Shown here: piece after piece, positions 26,750 to 35,005 of the stretch
How the letters are laid out: every line of letters begins with the position of its first letter
Position numbering within the stretch: the stretch's first letter is position 1
DNA from: Marinicella marina
GTDB lineage: Bacteria > Pseudomonadota > Gammaproteobacteria > Xanthomonadales > Marinicellaceae
Direction of reading: 5' to 3'
NCBI RefSeq assembly: GCF_030065545.1
Contig: NZ_JASJNC010000003.1
Location: 186,001-250,000 of the forward strand
DNA: 64,000 bases
Notes under the pieces: model-generated
The model's database searches: none
What the model saw: only the letters and a program-made list of their open reading frames with translations
Told to the model about the DNA's origin: nothing
Position numbers and translations under genes: made by a program

Positions 26750-27352
26750 ATGTTTGATATATACTTATGCCATGAACAAAGCAGTGAACCCCACAATAAA
26801 AACGTTGCAGCGGAGGCTCATGAGTTGAATCAACAGCTGGATGATTTTTTGCGTGAACAACAAAAACAAGCTTTTGCCATTGCCTTGGTCAGTGTAAAAC
26901 AAGAGTCTGATGCTTTGGATGTGATACAAGAGACCATGTTCAGTTTTGTCAAATACTACAAGAACAAACCCTGCTCTGACTGGCGGCCGCTGTTCTATCG
27001 GGTGTTACAAAATAAAATCAATGACCACCACCGCAAAGTTAAAGGTTGGCTGCGGCATTTTTTTGCTGGCGATGATTACCCAGAACCGGCTGACGATAAC
27101 AACCCCAATCCATCGCCAGCAGCAGTGTTTGAATTGAATAGCCAAGGTAATGAGATGATTGCAATCATCAAACAGCTACCACCCAAACAACAACAAGTTT
27201 TGATGTACCGAATGTGGCAGGAAATGACAGTGGCGGAAACCGCCAAAATAATGAACATCAGTCATGGCAGTGTAAAAACCCACATGCACCGCGCCACGCA
27301 AAAAATCAGACAAACCATTGGAAATGAAGATGAAAACAGAAGATCAAATTAA
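26750..27352 (+). CDS. ECF-type RNA polymerase sigma factor
   Basis: The product has 200 residues from the ATG at 26750; a TTG at 26732 would add 6. Region 2 is visible as ESDALDVIQETMFSFVKYY (about residues 55-75), and region 4 as LPPKQQQVLMYRMWQEMTVA followed by the helix-turn-helix AKIMNISHGSVKTHMHRATQ. There is no SnoaL or other C-terminal extension. The gene overlaps the next by about 20 nt. The order sigma, DUF3619, small protein, DUF3106 recurs in proteobacteria; the downstream genes probably hold the control partner. It redirects RNA polymerase to an unknown regulon. Confidence 0.85.
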   Translation: MFDIYLCHEQSSEPHNKNVAAEAHELNQQLDDFLREQQKQAFAIALVSVKQESDALDVIQETMFSFVKYYKNKPCSDWRPLFYRVLQNKINDHHRKVKGWLRHFFAGDDYPEPADDNNPNPSPAAVFELNSQGNEMIAIIKQLPPKQQQVLMYRMWQEMTVAETAKIMNISHGSVKTHMHRATQKIRQTIGNEDENRRSN

Positions 27353-27683
27353 CTCAAAGATCAGAGAAAGCATGAATCAATTGACCGATTCAGTTGATCC
27401 ATCAACGGTGGCTCAATTACACCAAATCAGGCAAACAGCACAACAGCAAAAAACCAAGTCATGGCTGCAACCGTTTATTTGGCAATTCAGCTCAGCGGCC
27501 GCAGCGCTGGTCTTGGTTTTCGCATGGTTTAATCGTGACCTGTCAGGCACAGAACAAAATAATGAGGCTGTATTATTTGCTGATCTGGACATGCTGACTG
27601 CCACCGAAGACGCTGACTTTTATGCCGACTTGGAGTTTTTGACTTGGTTGGATGAGAACAACTTGATGGAAAATGAGATATGA
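27330..27683 (+). CDS. DUF3619-like single-span protein, possible anti-sigma partner
   Basis: The product has 117 residues from the ATG at 27330, which has GGA 7 nt upstream (an ATG at 27324 is possible). A basic N-terminal cytoplasmic part of about 45 residues precedes one membrane segment (FSSAAAALVLVFAWF). An acidic tail follows (LDMLTATEDADFYADLEFL). Size, position directly after a sigma gene and single-span topology resemble DUF3619 and anti-sigma proteins. No zinc-binding ZAS motif (HxxxCxxC) is present, so if it is an anti-sigma factor it is not of the zinc type. Confidence 0.6.
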   Translation: MKTEDQINSKIRESMNQLTDSVDPSTVAQLHQIRQTAQQQKTKSWLQPFIWQFSSAAAALVLVFAWFNRDLSGTEQNNEAVLFADLDMLTATEDADFYADLEFLTWLDENNLMENEI

Positions 27684-27979
27684 ACACACTGGCTTGGATG
27701 CTGTTGATGAGCGTCACGCTTGGTGTGGATGAGGATAAAAAATCACAGCAGATCGAAATCCAAAATGCAGACGAAGGCCAAACTGTTGATATTCAACCTG
27801 ACGCTGAACTCTTGCTGTTTTTAGCTGAATGGAATGAACAAATGGATGGACAATGGATAGAACCTGAAGCTTTCTCAGGAAATAATGCCCTGTCAAAAGA
27901 ATTAGAAAATCAAACCACTGAACAATACCATGATAAACCGGAAAAAAAATCTGATGAAAGTAAGCCTGATAATAATTAA
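27680..27979 (+). CDS. Small acidic protein of unknown function in the sigma-factor operon
   Basis: The product has 99 residues. Its start overlaps the previous stop by ATGA, which supports it as a real gene. The N-terminus (MNTLAWMLLMSVTLG) looks like a weak signal or membrane anchor, and the remainder is very acidic and hydrophilic with a Lys/Asp/Glu-rich end. There are no cysteines or known motifs. It may be a periplasmic partner of the highly basic DUF3106 protein encoded next (charge complementarity; inference). Confidence 0.55.
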   Translation: MNTLAWMLLMSVTLGVDEDKKSQQIEIQNADEGQTVDIQPDAELLLFLAEWNEQMDGQWIEPEAFSGNNALSKELENQTTEQYHDKPEKKSDESKPDNN

Positions 27980-28403
27980 CTTAATGTTTTCCTTTACTTT
28001 ATACGCCCAGAAGTGGGAGGCGCTGAGTCAAGAACAACAACACACACTGAACCAGTTTAAGTCCGAATGGCCTGAACTTCCGCAAGCACAAAAACAACAA
28101 TTAATTGCTGGCGCAGACCATTGGCATCAACTGGATAACAAACAGAAAAAAATAGCCTTGATGCGATTGAACCGCTGGAAAGCCATGAGTCCCGCTGAAC
28201 GCAAAAACATCCGTCAACGTTACCAACGCTTTAAAAACCTCAATCCACGGCAAAAAGCCAGGTTATGGCGCTTACACCAACGCTTCAAAAAACTGTCACC
28301 AGAACAACGGCAAAAACTGAGAAAGCGGTTTGAAAACCTAACACCGCAACAAAAAAAACGCCTGCGTAAACGCGCCGAAAAGCGCAACAAAGCGAATGGC
28401 TGA
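27954..28403 (+). CDS. DUF3106 family exported basic protein
   Basis: The product has 149 residues from the ATG at 27954, overlapping the previous gene by 26 nt. The signal peptide is MKVSLIIINLMFSFTLYA. The mature protein consists of tandem short repeats of the form L-[SNT]-P-x-[EQR]-[RQ]-[QK] (WKAMSPAERKNIRQRY, FKNLNPRQKARLWRL, FKKLSPEQRQKLRKRF, NLTPQQKKRLRKR), typical of DUF3106, and is extremely rich in Lys, Arg and Gln. It is probably periplasmic. Family function is unknown; it consistently follows sigma/DUF3619 genes, so it may be a stress sensor or effector of that circuit. Confidence 0.78.
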   Translation: MKVSLIIINLMFSFTLYAQKWEALSQEQQHTLNQFKSEWPELPQAQKQQLIAGADHWHQLDNKQKKIALMRLNRWKAMSPAERKNIRQRYQRFKNLNPRQKARLWRLHQRFKKLSPEQRQKLRKRFENLTPQQKKRLRKRAEKRNKANG

Positions 28404-28435
28404 ATAAAGCCAACAGCCAAACAATCAATTCAGCT

Positions 28436-29086
28436 TCAAATGAAATCTGCTTTAACCTCAAAACGAAGCTTTTTGTCTGTGGTTGGGTGACTGAACTCCA
28501 CTAGCTGGCTGTGTAACTGCAACCTGTCTGCATGGCTCAATGCAGCACCCTCAGCATACAATTGATCACCTACGATAGGTAGTTCGATGGCTTTCATATG
28601 GACCCTTAACTGATGGGAACGGCCGGTGATGGGTTTTAATTCTATCAGCGTGGTCAAGCCTTCTTTTTTTAATACCTGCCAATGTGTCAGCGCTTGTTTT
28701 CCATGATCGTAATCAACCATTTGCTTGGGCCGATTGGGCCAATCACAAATCAATGGTTTGTCGACACTGCCCGCATCATCCTTGGGGTGCCCATAAACCC
28801 GCGCCACATAACTTTTATGAACCTTGCGCTGCTCAAATTGTTGACCCAAATTTACATGAGCTGGTTTGTTCATCGCCATGATAATCAAACCCGATGTCTC
28901 CATATCCAGCCGATGAACTGTGGTGGCTGTTGGGTGCAGCTGTTGTGCGCGGGTTTGTAAGGAATCTTTGTGCGACTCTTTTCGACCGGGCACCGATAAC
29001 AACCCAGAGGGTTTATTTAAAACCAGTACATCATCGTCTTGGTAAATCACATTCAAATATGGTTCCATCGGCGGCTGGTAAATCAT
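28436..29086 (-). CDS. rluA: RluA-type rRNA/tRNA pseudouridine synthase
   Basis: The product has 216 residues, matching E. coli RluA (219), with no S4 domain. The catalytic aspartate is in VHRLDMETSGLIIMA (about residues 57-71), and PITGRSHQLRVHM supports the family. RluA isomerises uridine in 23S rRNA position 746 and tRNA position 32. Its start overlaps the stop of the upstream rbgA-like gene (ATGA), so the two form a small ribosome-maturation operon. Confidence 0.88.
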   Translation of the reverse strand: MIYQPPMEPYLNVIYQDDDVLVLNKPSGLLSVPGRKESHKDSLQTRAQQLHPTATTVHRLDMETSGLIIMAMNKPAHVNLGQQFEQRKVHKSYVARVYGHPKDDAGSVDKPLICDWPNRPKQMVDYDHGKQALTHWQVLKKEGLTTLIELKPITGRSHQLRVHMKAIELPIVGDQLYAEGAALSHADRLQLHSQLVEFSHPTTDKKLRFEVKADFI

Positions 29087-30003
29087 TGACGTCCTTTGTG
29101 TTGTTCTTTTCTGGCTGCTTTCTTGGCTGCTTTTGCTGCCAATTTTCTATCTACATCAATTAGTTCCTGTTCCATCATTTCAGGGGTTTCCAGGGTAATC
29201 CTACCAACCCGCCCTTCTCTGAATTCATTGATGAACAAACTGGATATTCGGGTCAGGTCCACCCGGCCACCTGCCTTCAATGCCCCCCTTTTTTGTCCTA
29301 TTTTCACCAACAAATCATAAGGGTCTTGTGGTATCTGCTGAATATCATAGCGCTGTTCAATCAACTTATGGTAAGCGTGCATCACGTATTCTGCCAAGAA
29401 AAAAGCCTTGTCCTCAGCTGCAACAATGTTGTCTTTGATACCACCTGTAACGGCCAAACGAAAAGCGCTGTTTTGGTTATCAAACCTAGGCCATAGAACC
29501 CCTGGCGTGTCATGTAAAATCACATTGCCCGGTAATTTGATGCGCTGTTGCATTTTAGTCACGGCCGCTTCATTACCGGTTTTGGCTATGGTGCGATCGG
29601 CCATGATGTTAATCAGAGTGGATTTACCGACATTGGGCACACCCATAATCATCACCTGAATTGGTTTTTTATTGGTCTCTCGCTCAGGAAACCATTGCAA
29701 ACACCATTGAGGAATTTGTCTAACCAGCCCAGTGTCTGAGGTGTTAACAGCGTAGGCTTTGATGGTCTTATCTTGCTGTAATGCTTCGATCCATTTTTGA
29801 TTTAAATCAGGGTCGGCCAAATCTGACTTATTCAATAACTTGATACAAGGCTTTTGACCACGCAATTTTTGCAACAAGGGATTCTGCGAAGAATAAGGCA
29901 GGCGGGCATCCAGCACTTCAATGACCAAGTCCACTTCGGGAACCAGTTGACGTATTTCTTTTTGGGCTTTGTGCATGTGTCCGGGAAACCAGTTGATGCT
30001 CAT
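29083..30003 (-). CDS. rbgA: Ribosome biogenesis GTPase YlqF/RbgA
   Basis: This 306-residue circularly permuted GTPase has its G4 motif LNKSDLADP (about residue 57) before the G1 loop IMGVPNVGKSTLINIM (about 117-132) and G3 DTPGV. The start MSINWFPGHMHKA is the family signature. The C-terminal ANTAR-like helical domain is followed by a lysine/alanine-rich tail (KLAAKAAKKAARKEQ). In Bacillus, RbgA drives late assembly of the 50S subunit. Coupling to rluA suits a shared role. Confidence 0.9.
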   Translation of the reverse strand: MSINWFPGHMHKAQKEIRQLVPEVDLVIEVLDARLPYSSQNPLLQKLRGQKPCIKLLNKSDLADPDLNQKWIEALQQDKTIKAYAVNTSDTGLVRQIPQWCLQWFPERETNKKPIQVMIMGVPNVGKSTLINIMADRTIAKTGNEAAVTKMQQRIKLPGNVILHDTPGVLWPRFDNQNSAFRLAVTGGIKDNIVAAEDKAFFLAEYVMHAYHKLIEQRYDIQQIPQDPYDLLVKIGQKRGALKAGGRVDLTRISSLFINEFREGRVGRITLETPEMMEQELIDVDRKLAAKAAKKAARKEQHKGRQ

Positions 30004-30057
30004 AATTAACTACCTTTGAATTAGAGCGATATTTTAACTGACAAAGACCCTGTTGAA

Positions 30058-30086
30058 CTTGAAATATTCACAGTCAACCCTATTTT
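30058..30086 (+). promoter_or_regulatory. Sigma-32 (heat shock) promoter of htpG
   Basis: CTTGAAA (30058-30064), a 13-bp spacer, then CCCTATTTT (30078-30086) closely match the sigma-32 consensus CTTGAAA-N11-15-CCCCATNT. Transcription would begin near 30093, 25 nt before the htpG ATG. This also rules out the longer in-frame TTG at 30053 as the start. Confidence 0.72.
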
Positions 30087-30118
30087 GCAGGCATCTTAAA
30101 ATTCTTTATTATAAAAAT

Positions 30119-32011
30119 ATGACACAAACTGCTGAAAAATTTGAGTTTCAAGCGGAAGTGAACCAAGTATTGGACTTGGTCATACATTCGCTGTATTCCA
30201 ACAAAGAAATATTTTTACGCGAGCTGATATCAAACGCTTCTGATGCTTGTGACAAACTGCGCTTTGAAGCCATAAAAAACCCTGCACTGATGTCCGATGA
30301 TTTGCACATCAAAGTCGATTTTGAAGATCAGGCCAAAACCGTCACCATCACAGACAATGGCATCGGCATGACCAGAGATGAGGTCATTAATAACATCGGC
30401 ACCATTGCCAATTCAGGCACCAAAAAATATTTAGAGTCCATTGCCAAAAAGGATCGCGACGATGCCAACTTGATTGGCCAATTCGGGGTCGGATTCTACG
30501 CCTCTTTTATCGTTGCAGATGAAGTAGAGATCAGAACCTTAAAGGCTGGTGAAGCAACTGATCATGCTGTTTCATGGAAATCAGACGGTAAAAACGCTTA
30601 CACCTTGGAAAACATCACTAAGGAAACTCAGGGCACAGAGATTATATTGCACCTGCGTGAAGAAGAAGTCGAGTTTGCTGATAATTTTAGATTACGAAGT
30701 TTGATTAAAAAATACTCAGAACATGTGGCTTTCCCTATAAAAATGCTCGAAGTTACGCACCCAGAAAAAGACGATGAAGGCAACGAAATCCCAGCCAAAA
30801 CACCCGAATATGAAGTGGTCAATGATGCCACCGCTTTGTGGAAAAAATCACCCGGTGATGTGAAAGACGAAGACTATCAGGCTTTTTACAAACAAATTTC
30901 CAATGATTTTAATGATGCTGCGTTTTGGTCACATAATCATATTGAGGGCACACAAAGTTACAGCAACCTGCTTTATGTTCCGAGTAAATCACCTTTTAAT
31001 ATGTTCAGCAATCCGGACGAACGTGATGGACTGAAATTGTTTATTAAGCGGGTATTTATTATGGATGCAGCCAAAGAACTGATGCCAAACTACCTGCGGT
31101 TCGTGAAAGGTGTGGTCGACTCCAATGATTTACCTTTGAATGTTTCTAGAGAAATTCTTCAAGACAACCCCTTGTTACAAAAAATAAAATCAGGCTTGGT
31201 TAAACGGGTCTTGGGCATGCTGAAGAAAAAATCCCTAGATGCAGATGTTTACGCTAACTTCTGGCAAGAGTTTGGCGACACCTTAAAAGAAGGTGTGGTT
31301 GAAGATTTTGCCAACCGTGAGGCAGTTCTAAAGCTGTTGCGCTTTGCCTCAACCAACAACGAGGATGCCACTGAAAATGTGTCACTTGATGACTACATTG
31401 AACGCATGCAAGATAAACAAGATAAGATTTATTACATCACCGGTGAGTCATATGAAGCAGTTAAAAACTCGCCACATCTTGAGTTGTTTAAGAAAGAAGG
31501 CGTTGAAGTGTTGTTGATGCACAGCCGCATTGATGAATGGATGATGGGCCATGTTCAAGAATATGCCGATAAAAAATTCCAGTCTGTGGCCAAAGGCAAA
31601 TTAGATTTAGGACAAGAAGATAAAAAAGACAAAGAACCTTCCGAAGCCGATAAGTCTTTTTTAGAAAAAGTACAAAAACACCTCAGCAAACACGTCAGTG
31701 AAGTGACAGCCTCATCACGATTGGTTGATTCAGCCAGTTGTTTGGTGATGGACGAACATGCCATGGCCATACACATGCAAAAGTTGATGGAGCAAGCCGG
31801 ACAGGCCATGCCTGGCCAATTACCCGCCTTGGAGATTAATTTGGACCACCCCTTGGTGCAGCACATCGAACACATTGATGATGAAAACCATTTCAAACAA
31901 TGGTCAGAATTGCTGTATGAACAAGCCTTGTTGGCTGAGGGGGGACAATTGAAAAACCCCGCTGATTATGTGCAAAAAATGAATCAGTTGATGTTAGACA
32001 TTCTTAAATAG
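30119..32011 (+). CDS. htpG: Molecular chaperone HtpG (Hsp90)
   Basis: The product has 630 residues, full length for the family. The N-terminal GHKL ATPase domain shows the start TAEKFEFQAEVNQVLDLVI, SLYSNKEIFLRELISNASDA, TDNGIGMT and IGQFGVGFYASF. The middle domain contains LFIKRVFIMD and NVSREILQ, and the C-terminal dimerisation domain closes the protein. HtpG folds and remodels client proteins in the cytoplasm with DnaK. The promoter just upstream fits heat-shock control. A strong bidirectional terminator follows the stop. Confidence 0.97.
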   Translation: MTQTAEKFEFQAEVNQVLDLVIHSLYSNKEIFLRELISNASDACDKLRFEAIKNPALMSDDLHIKVDFEDQAKTVTITDNGIGMTRDEVINNIGTIANSGTKKYLESIAKKDRDDANLIGQFGVGFYASFIVADEVEIRTLKAGEATDHAVSWKSDGKNAYTLENITKETQGTEIILHLREEEVEFADNFRLRSLIKKYSEHVAFPIKMLEVTHPEKDDEGNEIPAKTPEYEVVNDATALWKKSPGDVKDEDYQAFYKQISNDFNDAAFWSHNHIEGTQSYSNLLYVPSKSPFNMFSNPDERDGLKLFIKRVFIMDAAKELMPNYLRFVKGVVDSNDLPLNVSREILQDNPLLQKIKSGLVKRVLGMLKKKSLDADVYANFWQEFGDTLKEGVVEDFANREAVLKLLRFASTNNEDATENVSLDDYIERMQDKQDKIYYITGESYEAVKNSPHLELFKKEGVEVLLMHSRIDEWMMGHVQEYADKKFQSVAKGKLDLGQEDKKDKEPSEADKSFLEKVQKHLSKHVSEVTASSRLVDSASCLVMDEHAMAIHMQKLMEQAGQAMPGQLPALEINLDHPLVQHIEHIDDENHFKQWSELLYEQALLAEGGQLKNPADYVQKMNQLMLDILK

Positions 32012-32029
32012 TCGACAACATCAATTAAT

Positions 32030-32059
32030 AAAAAAAGGCCCCAATTTGGGGCCTTTTTT
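32030..32059. terminator. Bidirectional intrinsic terminator after htpG
   Basis: The stem GGCCCCA/TGGGGCC (32037-32053) is flanked by seven A and six T residues, ending both htpG (plus) and the DUF3185 gene (minus). Confidence 0.9.
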
Positions 32060-32076
32060 ATGTCAAATATTACCAA

Positions 32077-32277
32077 CTATTTTTTCAATAGCAGTACCAA
32101 ACCCACGACTGCTGATACAGCCCCACCTACCAAGTAATACATGGTTTGGTCAGTGTATCGACCTGTAACTGCCTCTGATAATTCTTCCATAGGAGCTTCA
32201 GTTGCATTCAAGCCAAAAAAAGCCAGTACGCCGCCTAATACCAATAATATAATGCCAATAATTTTTTTAGTTTTCAT
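32077..32277 (-). CDS. DUF3185 small two-span membrane protein
   Basis: The product has 66 residues with two hydrophobic helices (IIGIILLVLGGVLAFFGL and YYLVGGAVSAVVGLVLLL) joined by a loop containing SEAVTGRYTDQT, the DUF3185 signature. It is probably in the inner membrane; the function is unknown. An upstream AGGAGG-like stretch (minus strand of 32283-32288) is a strong ribosome site. It lies 31 nt downstream of the MgtC-like gene, so the two may be co-transcribed. Confidence 0.72.
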   Translation of the reverse strand: MKTKKIIGIILLVLGGVLAFFGLNATEAPMEELSEAVTGRYTDQTMYYLVGGAVSAVVGLVLLLKK

Positions 32278-32308
32278 GTTAATCCTCCTTATAATAATTC
32301 ATAAATAG

Positions 32309-32788
32309 TTAGTTTTCTAATTCTTCGTCTTCATCGCAAACAGCTTTCTTTGCTTCAAATCCCACACGCAAAATGGCCAGATTAATCACCGCAATAATGA
32401 GGGCAATTTCGAATCTTTGCCAAGCCACAGCCATGCCGATGGCTCCGGTGTTCCAGATGGTGGCAGCGTTAGCCAAACCCAAAACTTTTTCATCTTCTCT
32501 GGCTTTGAGGATTGCACCTCCGCCAATGAAGCCGATACCAGTAACAATTCCGGCCATGTATTTGCCCATCGAATCGGAACCACCTAGGACGTCAAGCGCC
32601 AACAAGGTGTATGAACAGGTAGCAACCGCGACCAGTGGATAAGTTCTGAGCCCAGCACTTTGTGATTTAGTTTCGCGGTTATAGGCAATCGGCAAAGTAA
32701 ACACCAGAGCACAGACTATAAGCCCTAAGTTTTTAAAGATGATTGACCAATCAACTATGTCAATCAAGAACTGTGTAATTTCGTTCAT
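32309..32788 (-). CDS. MgtC/SapB family membrane protein
   Basis: The product has 159 residues with four to five hydrophobic helices. Family features are AYNRETKSQSAGLRTYPLVA near the start of the conserved domain and GIVTGIGFIGGGAILKAR (about residues 81-98). It is shorter than Salmonella MgtC (231) and lacks the C-terminal ACT-like domain, like the SapB-type group. Family members influence Mg2+ adaptation and ATP synthase activity, but the role of short forms is not settled. Confidence 0.82.
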   Translation of the reverse strand: MNEITQFLIDIVDWSIIFKNLGLIVCALVFTLPIAYNRETKSQSAGLRTYPLVAVATCSYTLLALDVLGGSDSMGKYMAGIVTGIGFIGGGAILKAREDEKVLGLANAATIWNTGAIGMAVAWQRFEIALIIAVINLAILRVGFEAKKAVCDEDEELEN

Positions 32789-32826
32789 TTATGTTTTCAC
32801 CGGTGTTTTGTGGTATTTATGTTTGT

Positions 32827-33264
32827 TCAATTACGCGCTTCATCCATTCCAGCTTCATATGATACACGCAATGATTCGGCCCTGTCATCGGTCAAAACAT
32901 CTCTGGCCACTGGGAAATAATCTTTTTCTTCCTCTATCAAGTGATGTTCAACTTTGTGTTTTAGGTTTTTGGCGTGCTGTAACCAAGCAGCTGAACTTGG
33001 GTCTGCTTGTTCAACTTTTTTCACCAACTCATCAATTTCGTGATGTTCAGCAATGCCATGTCTGGCATCGTCCTGGGTTTTATCTTCTTTTATCAGTGGC
33101 ACATAAAAGTGTCGCTCTTCCATGTCTGCATGAACTTCCAATTCGTGTTTCAACTCTTTGAATATATCAGCACGTTTGCTGGTATCGCCGCTGGTTGCCA
33201 CCAACTGTTGCAATAAATCTCTTTGTTTGTCATGGTCATCTTCAATGGCTTGATAAATACTCAT
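32827..33264 (-). CDS. Hemerythrin HHE domain protein
   Basis: This 145-residue four-helix protein has histidine/glutamate iron ligands visible in IEDDHDKQRDLL, HADMEERHFYVPL, EHHEIDEL and VEHHLIEEEKDYF. Stand-alone cytoplasmic HHE proteins bind a di-iron centre and are linked to oxygen, NO or iron-sulfur stress. It is the first gene of a minus-strand set followed by the MgtC-like and DUF3185 genes (gap 38 nt), which suggests a small stress operon (inference). Confidence 0.82.
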   Translation of the reverse strand: MSIYQAIEDDHDKQRDLLQQLVATSGDTSKRADIFKELKHELEVHADMEERHFYVPLIKEDKTQDDARHGIAEHHEIDELVKKVEQADPSSAAWLQHAKNLKHKVEHHLIEEEKDYFPVARDVLTDDRAESLRVSYEAGMDEARN

Positions 33265-33412
33265 ACTTTTAATACCTGTGATTAAGAGCGATACAATCTA
33301 GGTTATCGATGTTCAGTTAGGTGTGAAATTTATATTAACATGCCCTCTTTTCACATCATTTACACCCAGAATAAGTACCATATTAGTACTTATTAAACTA
33401 TGTGGAGTTAAC

Positions 33413-34210
33413 ATGAAAAAAGCGCGTTTTAATTGGATGGCATCGGTGGCCTTGATGTCAGTTTCTTCTTTTGCACTGGCTGCTGAAGTATGTGAAGGTT
33501 TTGGTCCACAAACACCCAGAGACATAGATTCAACACACGGCACCAATGACCGCATATTTGCTTTGGCATATGATTACCAAAACATGAATTTGTGTAACAT
33601 ACACTTTCACGTTAATGCCGAGCACAAAGCCAAGGATTTTTCTATTCTGGCAAAAACTGATGACGGAAAAGCCAACGGTTACCAATGTGCCATGAGCAAG
33701 AACCTCACCAAAGCTGAATTGAAAATGCCTGAAAAAAACATGTGTGAAGGCGTTAAACCAGGCGACACCATCGAGATGCACTGGGTTCACAGTTCATGCG
33801 ATGTAACACCAGGACCAGGATTGGGATCTTGTTTATCAGACAAATGTGCCAACCCGACATTGCGTGTTGAAACCCAAGTATTCACTCTTGTGAATGACAC
33901 CAATGCAATGAGTTTTGATGAGTTGCGTTATGCTGGTGTGCAAGCAAGTAATGATTACCATCAGGCTAAAAACATTCCTAATAACACAGGTACTCCTGTG
34001 GTATTTGCCGGATCAACCACTGGCCCAAGTTTCACTGAACAAACATGTTCTCCATTACAGGCCACTTGGAGTGTCAGACCACAATGTGCCAAATTAGACA
34101 TCAACAGTCTGAGCCAATGGTGTGAGAGCAACCAGTTTGACGAGAAAAAAGCGCACGGCATCCGTGAGTTGGTTACCAACCCAGCACTGCTTTCAGAAAT
34201 TTCAGAATAA
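33413..34210 (+). CDS. Exported delta-class carbonic anhydrase
   Basis: The product has 265 residues from the ATG at 33413, with GGAG 5 nt upstream. The signal peptide ends near SSFALAAE. The mature start CEGFGPQTPRDID and the segments NMNLCNIHFHVNAEHKAKDF and SSCDVTPGPGLGSCLSD are recognised from bacterial proteins annotated as delta-class carbonic anhydrases. His residues in HFH and the EH pair are likely zinc ligands. Eight or more cysteines suggest disulfides in the periplasm. It would interconvert CO2 and bicarbonate. It is monocistronic with a strong terminator. I am confident in the family, less so in activity. Confidence 0.78.
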   Translation: MKKARFNWMASVALMSVSSFALAAEVCEGFGPQTPRDIDSTHGTNDRIFALAYDYQNMNLCNIHFHVNAEHKAKDFSILAKTDDGKANGYQCAMSKNLTKAELKMPEKNMCEGVKPGDTIEMHWVHSSCDVTPGPGLGSCLSDKCANPTLRVETQVFTLVNDTNAMSFDELRYAGVQASNDYHQAKNIPNNTGTPVVFAGSTTGPSFTEQTCSPLQATWSVRPQCAKLDINSLSQWCESNQFDEKKAHGIRELVTNPALLSEISE

Positions 34211-34239
34211 CCTCTAAAATATTTTTGTAAAGCGATGAA

Positions 34240-34264
34240 CCCGGCCCAGGCCGGGTTTTTTTTG
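34240..34264 (+). terminator. Intrinsic terminator of the carbonic anhydrase gene
   Basis: The stem CCCGGCC/GGCCGGG (34240-34255) with a 2-nt loop is followed by nine T residues, 30 nt after the stop codon. Confidence 0.9.
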
Positions 34265-34346
34265 CTGAATTTATCAACGCGCTCCTGCTCATGAAGCCAT
34301 ACCACCTGTGTTAAACTGGTGGTGAAACAACCTATTGAAAGTATAG

Positions 34347-34994
34347 ATGAGTGAGTTACATCAAAAGTATGCAGCAACCATAAACACATTCAACCAATCT
34401 GCTGATGCGTATCTGGCCCACTTCAAAGATACCAAACTGTACCGCAAGAGCTATGAAAACTTTTTAGCCACCTTAACTGCTGAACATAAATCAATATTGG
34501 ACTTGGCTTGTGGCCCTGGGCACGTTTCTCATTACCTGCTTTCACATCGTTCTGATTTGGACTTGTTGGGGGTTGACCTTGCCCCAGCCATGATCAAACT
34601 AGCAAAAGAACTTAACCCAAATGCCACATTTAAAGTGTCATCTGCGCATGAAGTTTTGACTGAAAACCATGGCTTTGATGCCATTGTGTGTGGTTTTTTA
34701 TTGCCCTATTTACAATGGTCAGATGCGCAAAAATTAATATTGAAAATACCCAAAAAACTGAACAAAGCAGGCATTCTTTATTTAAGTTACACCACAGGCA
34801 TTGGTCAAAATGATGAAGTACAGAAATCTGAAAGATCGACAGGTCAGGTCTACTCTTATTATCACCAAATTCCACAAGTTGAAGAAGTTTTACTGGCCAA
34901 TAAAATGCTTAAAATCAATCAGGAATTAATCACACATCAACACAATGGGCAAACACATACCGATGTGGTTTCAATCTATAAAAAAGGCCGTTGA
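34347..34994 (+). CDS. Class I SAM-dependent methyltransferase
   Basis: This 215-residue cytoplasmic protein has motif I as ILDLACGPGHVSHYLL (about residues 49-64), the acidic strand end LLGVDLAPAMI, and DAIVCGFLLPYL. The UbiE-like family is clear but the substrate is not. It stands alone between the carbonic anhydrase and a convergent small membrane protein. Confidence 0.72.
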   Translation: MSELHQKYAATINTFNQSADAYLAHFKDTKLYRKSYENFLATLTAEHKSILDLACGPGHVSHYLLSHRSDLDLLGVDLAPAMIKLAKELNPNATFKVSSAHEVLTENHGFDAIVCGFLLPYLQWSDAQKLILKIPKKLNKAGILYLSYTTGIGQNDEVQKSERSTGQVYSYYHQIPQVEEVLLANKMLKINQELITHQHNGQTHTDVVSIYKKGR

Positions 34995-35005
34995 TACGGC
35001 TCACT

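Noticed and set aside
26750-27683. Toxin-antitoxin pair
   Set aside because: The first gene has clear sigma region 2 and region 4 motifs, and the second is a membrane protein.
30053-30118. Upstream in-frame extension of htpG from TTG 30053
   Set aside because: It would start before the sigma-32-like promoter at 30058-30086, and TAEKFEFQAEV from 30119 is the normal family N-terminus.
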